In this document: positions 8,030 through 16,660 of the stretch, piece by piece
How the letters are laid out: every line of letters starts with the position of its first letter
Position numbering within the stretch: the stretch's first letter is position 1
Origin: Solirubrobacteraceae bacterium
GTDB taxonomy: Bacteria > Actinomycetota > Thermoleophilia > Solirubrobacterales > Solirubrobacteraceae
Direction of reading: 5' to 3'
DNA length: 64,000 bases
Assembly: GCA_023230855.1 (NCBI GenBank)
Contig: JALNWQ010000011.1
Span: 73,206-137,205 of the forward strand
Notes under the pieces: generated by a model
What the model was told of the DNA's origin: nothing
Databases searched by the model: none
What the model saw: only the letters and a program-made list of their open reading frames with translations
Made by a program: the position numbers and the translations under genes

Positions 8030-10104
8030 GCGTCGCGCCCGCCCCCGACGGTCGACGCGACGCGCCCCGGATGGGCCCGGCCGCGTTCCCCCTGTCCGCG
8101 CTCGTCGGGCAGGAGGACCTCATCGAGGCGCTGCTCGTCTGCGCGGTCCATCCGGTCGTCGGCGGCGTCCTCGTCCGCGGCGAGCGGGGCACGGCCAAGT
8201 CGACCGCGGTGCGCGCGCTCGCGCCGATGCTGCCACCCCGGGGCGACGACGTCCCCGCCCCGCTGGTGGACCTGCCGCTGGGGGCGACGCTCGACCGGCT
8301 CGTCGGCACGTTGGACCTGCGCGCGGCGCTGCAGGGCGAGCACCGGGTGGAGGCCGGCCTGCTGGGTCGCGCCGACGGCGGCGTGCTCTACGTCGACGAG
8401 GTCAACCTGCTGCCCGACCACCTCGTCGACGTGCTGCTGGACGCCGCGGCGTCGGGCACGGTGACCGTCGAGCGCGACGGCGTGTCGGTCGTGCAGGACG
8501 CGCGGTTCCTGCTCGTCGGCACGATGAACCCGGAGGAGGGCGAGCTGCGCCCGCAGCTGCTGGACCGCTTCGGCCTGGGGGTCGAGGTCACCGGTCCACG
8601 CGACCCGGCGGTGCGGGCGGCGATCGTCCGGCGGCGGATGGCCTACGACGCCGACCCGGTCGCGTTCGTCGCCGGGTGGGCCGACCGCGAGCGGGCGCTG
8701 GCCGAGCGGATCGCCGCCGCGCGGGAGCGCCTCCGGTCGGTGACCCTCGGCGAGCGCGAGCTGCGACGGATCACCGACGTCTGCGCCCGGCTCGACCTGG
8801 ACGGCGTGCGGGGCGACCTCGTCTGCGCGCAGGCCGCACGGGCGCTCGCCGCGCTCGACGGGGCCGACGCCGTCACCGACGCGCACGTCGAGCGCGCCGC
8901 GCACCTGGCGCTCCGTCACCGCCTGCACCGCGACCCGCTCGCCCCACCGCCGGACGGCGACCGCGAGCCGACGATCGACGACGCGCTGGACCAGAGCGAC
9001 GGCGGGGCCGACGACGGCGCACCCGACCGGCCCGGCGGCTCCGACGGCGCGCCCGACGCCCGGCACGGCGGCGACGATCCGATCGCCGACGACGCCGCCC
9101 GGCGACGCACGGGCGACGGGCCCCGCGACGACCACGACCCGGACGGCCGGCGCGACCCGCACGGCCGTCCCGACCGGGCGGCCGCGCACGACTCCGCCGA
9201 CCCACCGTCCGGTCACGACCCCGCGCCGGGCTGGTCGCCGGACCCGGACCTCGCGGGCGCACCGCCGCCCCGGAACGCCCAGGCCCCCCGGCTCCCCGAG
9301 CGCCTCGGGCGGCCCGCCCCGCTGCCCGGCCGGCTGCCGGAGTCGGCGCTCGCCGCGCCCCGGGGTCCCCGACCGCGCCGCGCGCGCGACCACGACGCGA
9401 TCCCCGGCCGCTCCCCCGGCGGCACGCTCGCGGTGCTCGACGCCCGACCCGCCCGCGACGACGACCCGATCGCCGTCCTGCCGACGATCCTCCACGCCGT
9501 GCGGTCCGGCGCGGACGGCGGCGCCGTCGTCCCCCACGCCGCCATCGTCGGCGGGGGCCGGGGAGCGCTGCTCTGCCTCGTCGTCGACACCAGCGGATCG
9601 ATGGCCGCCCGACGCCGCCTGGCCCGCGTGAAGGGCGCGCTCGAGGTGGCGTTGCGGCGCGCCTACGCCCGCCGCGACCTCGTCGCCGTCGTCGCGTTCA
9701 GCGGTCGCGGCGCCCGCACCCTGGTGGCTCCCGGCGCGCCGCTCGACCGGGCCGCCGCCGCGATCCGTGACCTGCCCGCCGGAGGGCGTACCCCGTTGGC
9801 GGCCGGCATCGACCACGCCGCCGCGCTCCTCGCCGACGCCCGGCGTCGGCGACGCGACGGCCGCGCCCGTGTCGCGGTGCTGCTCACCGACGGCCGCGCC
9901 CCCGACCCGGACGGCCGCGCCGCCGACGCGCTGCGGCGCCTGCGGGCCGCGACCGATCGCACCGTCGTGGTCGATCTGGAGGAGGGGCCCGTCCGGCTGG
10001 GTCTCGCCGCCCGGCTGGCCGGCACCGCCGGCGCGGACCTCACGCGCCTCATCGTCCCCGAGCACGAGCACCACCGTCCGCCCGACCACCGGAGCGCCGC
10101 ATGA
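8026..10104 (+). CDS. Fused ChlI/ChlD-type (AAA+ and vWA) chelatase subunit
   Basis: The 692-residue protein joins an N-terminal AAA+ ATPase to a C-terminal von Willebrand A domain, as in magnesium-chelatase ChlI plus ChlD. Walker A is GERGTAKST (about 52-60), Walker B VLYVDEVNLLPDHL (about 119), sensor GTMNPEEGELRPQLLDRFGL. The vWA MIDAS is DTSGSM (about 521). Between them lies a disordered linker of about 170 residues rich in Asp, Arg, His and Pro. It most likely powers CobN in place of CobS/CobT, judging from its position between cobN and cobO. No bacteriochlorophyll genes are present to suggest a magnesium role. The ATG overlaps the cobN stop (ATGA). Confidence 0.88.
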   Translation: MSVAPAPDGRRDAPRMGPAAFPLSALVGQEDLIEALLVCAVHPVVGGVLVRGERGTAKSTAVRALAPMLPPRGDDVPAPLVDLPLGATLDRLVGTLDLRAALQGEHRVEAGLLGRADGGVLYVDEVNLLPDHLVDVLLDAAASGTVTVERDGVSVVQDARFLLVGTMNPEEGELRPQLLDRFGLGVEVTGPRDPAVRAAIVRRRMAYDADPVAFVAGWADRERALAERIAAARERLRSVTLGERELRRITDVCARLDLDGVRGDLVCAQAARALAALDGADAVTDAHVERAAHLALRHRLHRDPLAPPPDGDREPTIDDALDQSDGGADDGAPDRPGGSDGAPDARHGGDDPIADDAARRRTGDGPRDDHDPDGRRDPHGRPDRAAAHDSADPPSGHDPAPGWSPDPDLAGAPPPRNAQAPRLPERLGRPAPLPGRLPESALAAPRGPRPRRARDHDAIPGRSPGGTLAVLDARPARDDDPIAVLPTILHAVRSGADGGAVVPHAAIVGGGRGALLCLVVDTSGSMAARRRLARVKGALEVALRRAYARRDLVAVVAFSGRGARTLVAPGAPLDRAAAAIRDLPAGGRTPLAAGIDHAAALLADARRRRRDGRARVAVLLTDGRAPDPDGRAADALRRLRAATDRTVVVDLEEGPVRLGLAARLAGTAGADLTRLIVPEHEHHRPPDHRSAA

Positions 10105-10901
10105 GCCAGAAGCCATCGTCGACCGAGGCCCCCGTCGCGGGCGACACGTCCGCGCCCGACCGGACGCCGACCCGCACCACGACGTCGCCGGAGCGGCCCG
10201 CCGGCTACGTCGCCCGCTGCTCGCTGCGTGGCGCGTCCTCGTCGCAGGATCCCGACGACGCCCCGATCGAGCGGCCCCTGAACGACGCGGCGGCGTTGGC
10301 GCGCAACACCGCGCCCGGGGTCGACGTGCCGCACCGTCCCGACGACCGCGGCACCGCCGAGCCACGGCGGCGCAAGCCCCGCGACCGCCCGCTGCTCATC
10401 GTCGTCACCGGTGACGGCAAGGGCAAGTCCACGTCGGCGTTCGGGATGCTCCTGCGGGCGTGGAACCGCGACTACCGCTGCGGGGTCGTGCAGTTCATCA
10501 AGTCCGGCAGGTGGAAGGTCGGCGAGCAGCGCGCATGCGAGGCGCTCGGCGGGATCGACTGGATGAAGACCGGCGACGGCTGGTCGTGGATCTCCAAGGA
10601 CCTCACCGAGTCGGCGGACCTCGCCCGCGCCGGATGGGAGCAGGTCCGGCGGTTCGTCGCGGAGGAGCGCTACGAGTTCCTCCTGCTCGACGAGTTCACC
10701 TACCCGCTGAAGTGGGGCTGGGTCGACGTCGACGAGGTCGTCGCCGCGCTCCGGGACCGTCCGGGGTTCCAGCACGTCGTGATCACCGGCCGCGACGCCC
10801 CGCAGGCGCTGATCGACGCGGCCGACCTCGTGTCCGAGGTGCACCTCGTCAAGCACCAGATGGACCAGGGGATCCGCGGCCAGCAGGGGATCGAATGGTG
10901 A
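10101..10901 (+). CDS. cobO: Cob(I)yrinic acid a,c-diamide adenosyltransferase
   Basis: The 266-residue CobO-type corrinoid adenosyltransferase attaches the 5'-deoxyadenosyl group to cobalt. The P-loop TGDGKGKSTSAFG (residues 103-115), the corrinoid site QFIKSGRWKVGEQRA and the closing HLVKHQMDQGIRGQQGIEW are all present. The protein carries an N-terminal extension of about 95 residues, Ser/Thr/Pro-rich, that standard CobO proteins (about 200 residues) lack. Part of it (GYVARCSLRGASS, 35-47) looks less random than the rest. The gene overlaps the chelatase stop by ATGA and its own stop overlaps the cobB start. The adenosylcobalamin produced would serve the methylmalonyl-CoA mutase encoded further along. 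Confidence 0.93.
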   Translation: MSQKPSSTEAPVAGDTSAPDRTPTRTTTSPERPAGYVARCSLRGASSSQDPDDAPIERPLNDAAALARNTAPGVDVPHRPDDRGTAEPRRRKPRDRPLLIVVTGDGKGKSTSAFGMLLRAWNRDYRCGVVQFIKSGRWKVGEQRACEALGGIDWMKTGDGWSWISKDLTESADLARAGWEQVRRFVAEERYEFLLLDEFTYPLKWGWVDVDEVVAALRDRPGFQHVVITGRDAPQALIDAADLVSEVHLVKHQMDQGIRGQQGIEW

Positions 10902-12331
10902 GCGCGACCCTCGTCCCGCGGATCGTCGTCGCCGGCACGAGCTCGGGGGCGGGCAAGACGACCGTCGCCTGTGGCCTGATCGGCGCGCTGCGCGCCCGCG
11001 GGCTGACGGTGCAGGGGTTCAAGGTCGGCCCCGACTACATCGACCCGTCGCACCACGCGCTCGCGTCCGGGCGCCCCGGGCGCAACCTCGACGCGTTCCT
11101 CGCCGGCCCCGACCTCATCGCGCCGCTGGCCCGTCACGGCGGGACCGGGGCCGACGTCGCCGTCGTCGAGGGCGTCATGGGGATGTTCGACGGCGCCACC
11201 GGGCGGGGCGAGCTCGCCTCCACCGCGCACGTCGCGAAGCTGCTCGACGCCCCGGTGGTGCTCGTCCTCGACGCGTCGGCGATGGCCCGCTCCGCCGCGG
11301 CGGTCGTCCACGGGTTCCGCGACTTCGACCCCGCGGTGCGCGTGGCCGGGGTGATCCTCAACCGGGTCGGATCGGACGGCCACGAGCAGCTGCTGCGCGA
11401 GGCGCTGGCCGACGGCGGCGTCCCCGTGCTCGGCGCGCTGCGGCGCGACGAGCGGATCGCGACCCCGGAGCGCCACCTGGGCCTCGTGCCGGTGGCCGAG
11501 CGCGAGGCCCAGGCCCGCGACGCGCTCGCCCTCCTCGCCGACGCCACCGCCCGCCACGTCGACCTGGACGCGACCCTCGCCCTCGCCCGCTCCGCGCCCC
11601 CCGCGCCCGGCCCGGCGTGGGCGCCCGACGACGGCCTGCCCGACCGTCCGCCGGACCGCCGCGGCCAGGGAGACCACCGCGACGACGGGGACCGTCCCCA
11701 CGGCGACCCGGTGGGCGTCGCGATCGCGGCCGGCCCGGCGTTCTCGTTCCACTACACCGAGAACCTCGAGCGGCTCGAGGCGGCCGGGGCGCGGCTGCTG
11801 CCGTTCGACCCGCTCGTCGACGAGTCGCTGCCGGACGGGACCGACGCGCTGCTCCTCGCCGGCGGGTTCCCCGAGCTCTTCGCGGCCGAGCTCGCCGCCA
11901 ACGCCCCCCTGCGCGAGCAGGTCCGCGCCCACGCGTCCGCCGGGCGACCGACGATCGCGGAGTGCGGCGGGCTGCTGTACCTCGGCGAGCGGTTCGACGA
12001 GCACGAGATGTGCGGGGCGCTGCCGCTCCGGGGGGCGATGGGCCGCATGACCCTCGGCTACCGCGAGGCGACCGTCGCCACCGCGGTCCCGTGGCAGCCG
12101 GCCGGGGAGGTCGTCCGCGGGCACGAATTCCACTACTCGCAGGTCGAGCCGACCGCGGCGACGAGCCCCGCGTGGCGGCTCGCCTCGCGCGGGGTCGACC
12201 GGCCCGACGGCGTGGCGTCCGGGGCGGTGCAGGCCGGGTACCTCCACGTCCACTGGGCCGCCTACCCCGACGTGCCCGCCCGGTTCGTCGACGCCGCCCG
12301 CGACCGGCGATCGGGGAGGGCGGGCGCATGA
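10895..12331 (+). CDS. cobB: Cobyrinate a,c-diamide synthase
   Basis: This 478-residue glutamine-dependent amidotransferase amidates the a and c side chains of hydrogenobyrinic acid. The N-terminal ATPase domain opens with IVVAGTSSGAGKTTVACGL (P-loop, residues 14-23) and continues with FKVGPDYIDPSHH. The C-terminal class-I GATase domain has LLLAGGFPELFAAELAAN, the nucleophile in ECGGLLYLG (about Cys356) and HEFHYSQVE. A proline/aspartate-rich stretch near residue 245 links the halves. The start is ATG 10895, overlapping the cobO stop by seven bases. The length is typical of CobB/CbiA. Confidence 0.95.
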   Translation: MVSATLVPRIVVAGTSSGAGKTTVACGLIGALRARGLTVQGFKVGPDYIDPSHHALASGRPGRNLDAFLAGPDLIAPLARHGGTGADVAVVEGVMGMFDGATGRGELASTAHVAKLLDAPVVLVLDASAMARSAAAVVHGFRDFDPAVRVAGVILNRVGSDGHEQLLREALADGGVPVLGALRRDERIATPERHLGLVPVAEREAQARDALALLADATARHVDLDATLALARSAPPAPGPAWAPDDGLPDRPPDRRGQGDHRDDGDRPHGDPVGVAIAAGPAFSFHYTENLERLEAAGARLLPFDPLVDESLPDGTDALLLAGGFPELFAAELAANAPLREQVRAHASAGRPTIAECGGLLYLGERFDEHEMCGALPLRGAMGRMTLGYREATVATAVPWQPAGEVVRGHEFHYSQVEPTAATSPAWRLASRGVDRPDGVASGAVQAGYLHVHWAAYPDVPARFVDAARDRRSGRAGA

Positions 12332-13566
12332 CCCTCACCGTCGTCGGGATCGGCGCGGACGGGTGGGACGGCCTGGGGACCGACGCCCGCGACGCGCTGC
12401 TGCTCGCCCCGCTCGTCGTCGGATCGACCCGGCAGCTCGACGCGCTGCCGGCGACCGTCACCGCCCCCCGCCGTGCGTGGCCGTCGCCGATGGCGCCGCT
12501 GGTCGACGACCTGGCCGCCGGCCGGCTCGGCGACGCGGTCGTGCTCGCCAGCGGCGACCCGATGCTCCACAGCGTCGGGTCGAGCCTCGCGCGTCGCGCG
12601 GCCCCGGGCACGGTCTCGGTCGTTCCGCACCCGTCGGCGTTCGCGCTCGCGTGCGCCCGGACGGGATGGGACGCCGCGACGACGACGCTCGTCAGCGCCG
12701 TCGGGCGCCCGGTCGACGTCGTCGCCACCGCGCTCCAGACGCGGCGGCGGATCGTCGTCTACGTCACCGGGACCGACGGCGCCGCCACGCTCGCCCGGGC
12801 GCTGTGCGACCGCGGGTTCGGCGCGTCGTCGCTCACCGTCCTGGAGCGGTTGGGGGCGACGGACGAGCGCCGCACCGACACGACCGCCGACGCCGCGCGC
12901 GACCACGTCGCCGACCCGCTGCACGCGGTGGCGGTGGAGGTCCGCGGCGGACCGTCGCTCCCGTGCATGCCGGGACTGCCCGACGACGCCTACGACCACG
13001 ACGGCCAGCTCACCAAGCGCCACGTCCGCGCGATGACGCTCGCCGCGCTCGGCCCGCTCCCCCACGAGACGCTGTGGGACGTCGGCGCCGGCAGCGGGTC
13101 GATCGCGATCGAGTGGCTCCGCGCCGAGCCGACCGCGGACGCGGTGGCGATCGAGGCCGATCCCGTCCGGGCCGCCCGGATCGGAGCGAACGCCACCCGG
13201 CTCGGCGTGCCCCGCCTGCGGGTCGTCGCCGGCGCCGCACCGGACGCGCTCGCCGACCTGCCGCGCCCGGACGTCGCGTTCGTCGGCGGTGGGATCACCG
13301 TCCCCGGCGTGCTGGACCGCGTGTGGGGCGCGCTGTGCCCCGGCGGTCGCCTCGTCGCCAACGTCGTGACCCTGGAGGGCGAGCGCGCGCTGGCCGCCGC
13401 CCGGGACGCCCACGGCGGCGCGCTCGTGCGGATCGACGTCGCGTCCGCCGAGCCGCTCGGGTCGCTCACCGGCTGGCGGCCGCAGCGGCCGGTCGTGCAG
13501 TGGTCGGTCGTCAAGGACGACGACGAGGGGCGATGCGCCCCCGAGAGCGCCGGAGGCACAGCGTGA
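12328..13566 (+). CDS. cobL: Precorrin-6Y C5,15-methyltransferase (decarboxylating), CbiE-CbiT fusion
   Basis: The 412-residue bifunctional CobL methylates C5 and C15 and decarboxylates the C12 acetate. Residues 1 to about 210 are the CbiE-type tetrapyrrole methylase (VVGIGADGWDGL, VVLASGDPMLHSVG). Residues from about 225 are the CbiT part, a class-I methyltransferase with the SAM loop WDVGAGSGSIAIEW near 250 and FVGGGITVPGVLDR. The ATG overlaps the cobB stop (ATGA). Its TGA at 13564-13566 ends the tight gene chain: the next gene is a toxin-antitoxin pair 39 bases downstream rather than cobM. Confidence 0.95.
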   Translation: MTLTVVGIGADGWDGLGTDARDALLLAPLVVGSTRQLDALPATVTAPRRAWPSPMAPLVDDLAAGRLGDAVVLASGDPMLHSVGSSLARRAAPGTVSVVPHPSAFALACARTGWDAATTTLVSAVGRPVDVVATALQTRRRIVVYVTGTDGAATLARALCDRGFGASSLTVLERLGATDERRTDTTADAARDHVADPLHAVAVEVRGGPSLPCMPGLPDDAYDHDGQLTKRHVRAMTLAALGPLPHETLWDVGAGSGSIAIEWLRAEPTADAVAIEADPVRAARIGANATRLGVPRLRVVAGAAPDALADLPRPDVAFVGGGITVPGVLDRVWGALCPGGRLVANVVTLEGERALAAARDAHGGALVRIDVASAEPLGSLTGWRPQRPVVQWSVVKDDDEGRCAPESAGGTA

Positions 13567-13572
13567 GTCCAT

Positions 13573-13605
13573 GTGACATGAATCAGTGGATGGTACGCTC
13601 GGACC
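13573..13605 (+). promoter_or_regulatory. Leaderless promoter of the vapBC pair inside the cob operon
   Basis: GTGACA (13573-13578, five of six to TTGACA), a 15-base spacer and TACGCT (13594-13599) stand exactly six bases before the ATG at 13606, so the mRNA should be leaderless. A perfect 7-bp inverted repeat, GGTACGC (13592-13598) and GCGTACC (13608-13614), straddles the -10 box and start codon. That is a natural site for autorepression by the antitoxin. The autoregulation is inferred. Confidence 0.6.
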
Positions 13606-13872
13606 ATGCGTACCCCAGCATCCGTCACGGTACAAACCGATGGCCGGGGACGGATCACGCTACCCCCCGAGCTCCGTCGCCATCTCGGCGTCGAGGCCAA
13701 GGGCAGCGTCCTCGTCGAGGCCCGGGAGGACGGGGAGATCGTCATCCGCGACCCGCGCCGGGACCGGCGCCGCCGCCTGCAGGCGGCTCGCGGGGCGTTT
13801 CGCGGGCAGGGGCAGTCGGTCGACGAGCTGATCGCCGAGCGGCGGTCCGATGCGCTCCGCGAGGATGCCTGA
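13606..13872 (+). CDS. AbrB/MazE-type antitoxin
   Basis: The 88-residue protein has an N-terminal SpoVT/AbrB swapped-hairpin DNA-binding domain: VTVQTDGRGRITLPPELRRH (8-27), then GSVLVEAREDGEIVIRDPR. A basic helical tail of about 35 residues, with FRGQGQSVDELIAERR, would wrap the toxin. It is immediately followed by a PIN toxin whose ATG uses the last base of this stop codon, the usual order of VapB-VapC pairs. Its own promoter lies between cobL and this gene. It probably represses the pair by binding the inverted repeat at its start codon. Confidence 0.88.
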   Translation: MRTPASVTVQTDGRGRITLPPELRRHLGVEAKGSVLVEAREDGEIVIRDPRRDRRRRLQAARGAFRGQGQSVDELIAERRSDALREDA

Positions 13873-14285
13873 TGGGGCACATCGACCGACCGCCGTACGT
13901 CGTTGACGCCAGCGCGGTCATCGCCCTGCTGCGTGACGAGCCCGGGGCCGCCGAGGTCGAACGGGCGCTCGCGGCGGTCGACACGACCGACCCGACCGCG
14001 GCGCTCATCTCGACGGTGAACCTCGCGGAGGTCCACCAGGCCCTCGGTCCGGAGCTCCCGGCCTCGCTCATCGGCGAGGTCGACTCGGTCATCCGGCCCG
14101 CCGCGTTCAGCGCCACGCACGCACGCGGGGCGGCCGCGCTTCGCGAGCCGACGCGCGATCTGGGGCTCTCGCTCGCGGACCGCGCGTGCCTTGCGCTGGC
14201 GCGGAGCCTCGACCTGACGGTCCTCACCGCCGACCGGCCGTGGGCTCGTGCCGACGTCGGCGTCGAGATCAGGCTCATCCGATGA
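13872..14285 (+). CDS. vapC: PIN-domain ribonuclease toxin, VapC type
   Basis: The 137-residue PIN nuclease retains the full acidic tetrad that binds magnesium: Asp12 in VVDASAVIALL, Glu53 in TVNLAEVHQ, Asp103 in SLADRACLALA and Asp121 in LTADRPW. It should cut RNA when free of its antitoxin, and no residue loss suggests inactivation. Its ATG overlaps the antitoxin stop, and its own TGA overlaps the ATG of cobM at 14282. The toxin is therefore co-transcribed and coupled with the cobalamin genes that follow. Family members usually target tRNA or rRNA. The target here is unknown. Confidence 0.88.
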   Translation: MGHIDRPPYVVDASAVIALLRDEPGAAEVERALAAVDTTDPTAALISTVNLAEVHQALGPELPASLIGEVDSVIRPAAFSATHARGAAALREPTRDLGLSLADRACLALARSLDLTVLTADRPWARADVGVEIRLIR

Positions 14286-15073
14286 TGCCGCACGACGCCC
14301 CGCCCACCGTGCACTTCATCGGCGCCGGCCCCGGCGCGCCCGACCTGCTGACCCTGCGCGCGCAGCGCCTCATCGCGTCGTCCCCGGTCTGCCTGTACGC
14401 CGGCGCGCTCGTGCCGCCCGAGGTGCTGGAGCACGCCCCGGACGACGCCCGGGTGATCGACACCCAAGACCTGCACCTGGACGAGATCGTGGCGGAGATC
14501 GTCGCCGCGATCGATGCCGGTCACGACGTCGCCCGGCTGCACTCCGGCGACCTGTCGATCTACAGCGCCACCGCCGAGCAGATGCGGCGCCTGGACGATC
14601 TGGGGATCGCGTGGGACGTCACCCCCGGCGTGCCGGCGTTCGCCGCCACCGCCGCCGCGCTGCGCCGCGAGCTCACCGTGCCCGAGGTCGCGCAGACGGT
14701 GATCCTCACGCGCTACGGACGGCGGGCGTCGGCGATCCCGCCGGGCGAGGAGCTGTCGTCGCTGGCGGCGCACGGCGCGACGTTGGTCATCCACCTGGGG
14801 GCGCAGGCGATCGACGAGATCGTCGACCGGATCGTCGGGGCGTACGGGCCCGACTGCCCGGCCGCGGTCGTCGCCCGCGCGAGCTGGCCGGACGAGCGGG
14901 TGCTGCGCGGCGCCCTCGGCACGATCGCCGCGATGGTCCACGACGCCGACGTGCGCCGCACCGCCACGATCGTCGTCGGTCCCGCGCTCGGCGCGACCGG
15001 GTTCCGCGACAGCCACCTGTACTCGGTCGCCCGCGACCGGTCCGGCGCCGCGTCGGTCACGGTCGACCGCTGA
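14282..15073 (+). CDS. cobM: Precorrin-4 C11-methyltransferase
   Basis: The 263-residue tetrapyrrole methylase converts precorrin-4 to precorrin-5. Family marks are FIGAGPGAPDLLTLRAQR at the N terminus, YAGALVPPEVL, HSGDLSIYSATAEQMRRL and DVTPGVPAFAATAAALRREL. These match CobM/CbiF closely, as does DSHLYSVARDR at the end. Two adjacent ATG codons (14282 and 14285) are possible. The first is chosen because it overlaps the vapC stop as ATGA. The distance from cobL is taken up entirely by the toxin-antitoxin pair. Confidence 0.95.
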   Translation: MMPHDAPPTVHFIGAGPGAPDLLTLRAQRLIASSPVCLYAGALVPPEVLEHAPDDARVIDTQDLHLDEIVAEIVAAIDAGHDVARLHSGDLSIYSATAEQMRRLDDLGIAWDVTPGVPAFAATAAALRRELTVPEVAQTVILTRYGRRASAIPPGEELSSLAAHGATLVIHLGAQAIDEIVDRIVGAYGPDCPAAVVARASWPDERVLRGALGTIAAMVHDADVRRTATIVVGPALGATGFRDSHLYSVARDRSGAASVTVDR

Positions 15074-15846
15074 TGCGTCGCCTGTCGATCATCGGCATCG
15101 GGTCCGGTCACCCCGACCAGATCACCGTCCAGGCGGTCCGGGCGCTGAACGACGCCGACGTGCTGTTCGTCGTGACGAAGGAGGGCCGCGAGGAGCTGAC
15201 CGAGGCGCGCCGACGGATCGTCGCCCGGCACCGCACGACCGGGCCGCTGCGCGAGGTGACGCTCGCCGACCCCCCGCGGCCGTGGCGCACCGCCCCGGAC
15301 TACCGGGCCGCGGTCGCCCGCTGGCGCGAGCAACGCGCCGCACGGTGGGCCCGCGCGATCGCCGACGAGCTGGACGACGGCCGGACGGGCGCGTTCCTCG
15401 CCTGGGGCGACCCGTCGCTCTACGAGTCGACGCTGGCGATCGTGCGCGACATCGACGGCCGGGGCGAGGTGCCGCTGGAGATCGAGGTCATCCCCGGGGT
15501 GAGCTCGGTGCACGCGCTCACCGCCCGGCACCGGATCCCGCTCAACCGGGTCGGGCGGGCGGTGTGGATCACCCCGGCCCGGCTGCTGGCCGACGGGATG
15601 CCCGACGGCGTCGACGACGTGGTGGTGATGCTCGACGCGCACGGCGCGATCGCGCGGATCCCGCCGGAGAGGATCGACGTGTACTGGGGCGCCTACCTCG
15701 GCACCGACGACGAGTTGCTGATCAGCGGACCGCTCGCCGAGGTCGCGCCCGAGATCCTGCGCGTCCGCGAGGAGGCGACCGCCCGCAAGGGCTGGATGTT
15801 CGACATCTCGCTGCTGCGGCGGCGCGTCGACGACGAGGCGTGGTGA
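15073..15846 (+). CDS. cobF: Precorrin-6A synthase (deacetylating), second copy
   Basis: The 257-residue CobF paralogue has the same length and landmarks as the copy at 1179: IIGIGSGHPDQITVQAVRAL, AFLAWGDPSLYESTLAIVRD, EVIPGVSSVHALTARH and KGWMFDISLLRRRVDD. Differences are spread along the whole protein and catalytic-loop segments are conserved in both. Neither copy therefore looks decayed, and the duplication is not recent. This copy is in the canonical operon position between cobM and cobK, with TGATG coupling to cobM and GTGA coupling to cobK. It is the more likely main enzyme. Confidence 0.94.
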   Translation: MRRLSIIGIGSGHPDQITVQAVRALNDADVLFVVTKEGREELTEARRRIVARHRTTGPLREVTLADPPRPWRTAPDYRAAVARWREQRAARWARAIADELDDGRTGAFLAWGDPSLYESTLAIVRDIDGRGEVPLEIEVIPGVSSVHALTARHRIPLNRVGRAVWITPARLLADGMPDGVDDVVVMLDAHGAIARIPPERIDVYWGAYLGTDDELLISGPLAEVAPEILRVREEATARKGWMFDISLLRRRVDDEAW

Positions 15847-16592
15847 GCCGGGGCGCGATCCTGATCCTCGGCGGCACCGCCGAGGCTCGGTCGCTCGCCG
15901 CGGCGCTGCACGGCGACGGCGTCGCGGTGACGTCGTCGCTGGCAGGACGGGTGGCCCGGCCGCGGTTGCCGGTCGGGGACGTGCGGATCGGCGGGTTCGG
16001 CGGCCCGGAAGCGATGGCGACGTGGATCGGCGAGCACCGCGTGCGGGCCGTCGTCGACGCGACCCACCCCTTCGCGGAGCGGATCTCGGCGTCGGCGGCC
16101 CGCGCGTGCGCGATCGCGGGCGTGCCGCGCGTGCGGCTCGAGCGGCCCGGGTGGACGCCGGGTCGCGGGGATCGCTGGACGTGGGTGGCCGACCTCGACG
16201 CCGCGGCCCGCGCGCTCGACGACCTCGCCGCGCGCCGGGCCTTCCTCACGACGGGCCGTCAGGGGCTGGCGGCGTTCGCCGCCGACGCCGGGCGGTGGTT
16301 CCTCGTCCGTTGCGTGGACCCGCCCGAGGTCCCGCTGCCCCGCCACCACGAGCTGCTGCTCGATCGCGGGCCCTACACCGTCGCCGGCGAGGGATCGCTG
16401 CTGGACGAGCACCGGATCGACGCGGTGGTGACGAAGGACAGCGGCGGCCCGCTGACGGTCGCCAAGCTCACCGCCGCCCGTGACCGGGGGCTTCCGGTGA
16501 TCGTCGTGCGTCGGCCGCCGCGACCGGACGGTGACACCGTGCACGACGTCGCGGCCGCGGCCGCCTGGGTCCGGGCGCTGGCGGTGGCCTGA
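15843..16592 (+). CDS. cobK: Precorrin-6A reductase
   Basis: The 249-residue NADPH-dependent CobK reduces precorrin-6A to 6B (dihydro form). It starts at GTG 15843, overlapping the cobF stop (GTGA). Marks are ILILGGTAEARSLAAAL at the N terminus, DATHPFAERISASAARAC near residue 75, FLTTGRQGLAAFA and the C-terminal VTKDSGGPLTVAKLTAARDR. Length and motifs match the family. It is the last gene of the plus-strand cob operon and converges on the cobIJ gene. Confidence 0.94.
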   Translation: MSRGAILILGGTAEARSLAAALHGDGVAVTSSLAGRVARPRLPVGDVRIGGFGGPEAMATWIGEHRVRAVVDATHPFAERISASAARACAIAGVPRVRLERPGWTPGRGDRWTWVADLDAAARALDDLAARRAFLTTGRQGLAAFAADAGRWFLVRCVDPPEVPLPRHHELLLDRGPYTVAGEGSLLDEHRIDAVVTKDSGGPLTVAKLTAARDRGLPVIVVRRPPRPDGDTVHDVAAAAAWVRALAVA

Positions 16593-16611
16593 CCGCCGGT
16601 CACGACGGCGG
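16593..16611. terminator. Weak hairpin between convergent cobK and cobIJ
   Basis: CCGCCG (16593-16598) and CGGCGG (16606-16611) can form a six-pair stem directly after the cobK stop. It lacks a T tract, as is common in high-GC genomes. Confidence 0.3.
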
Positions 16612-16660
16612 AGGGTGCGGTGACGTGGCTGCGGGCGGCGGAGCTCTCCGGGACGGATGC

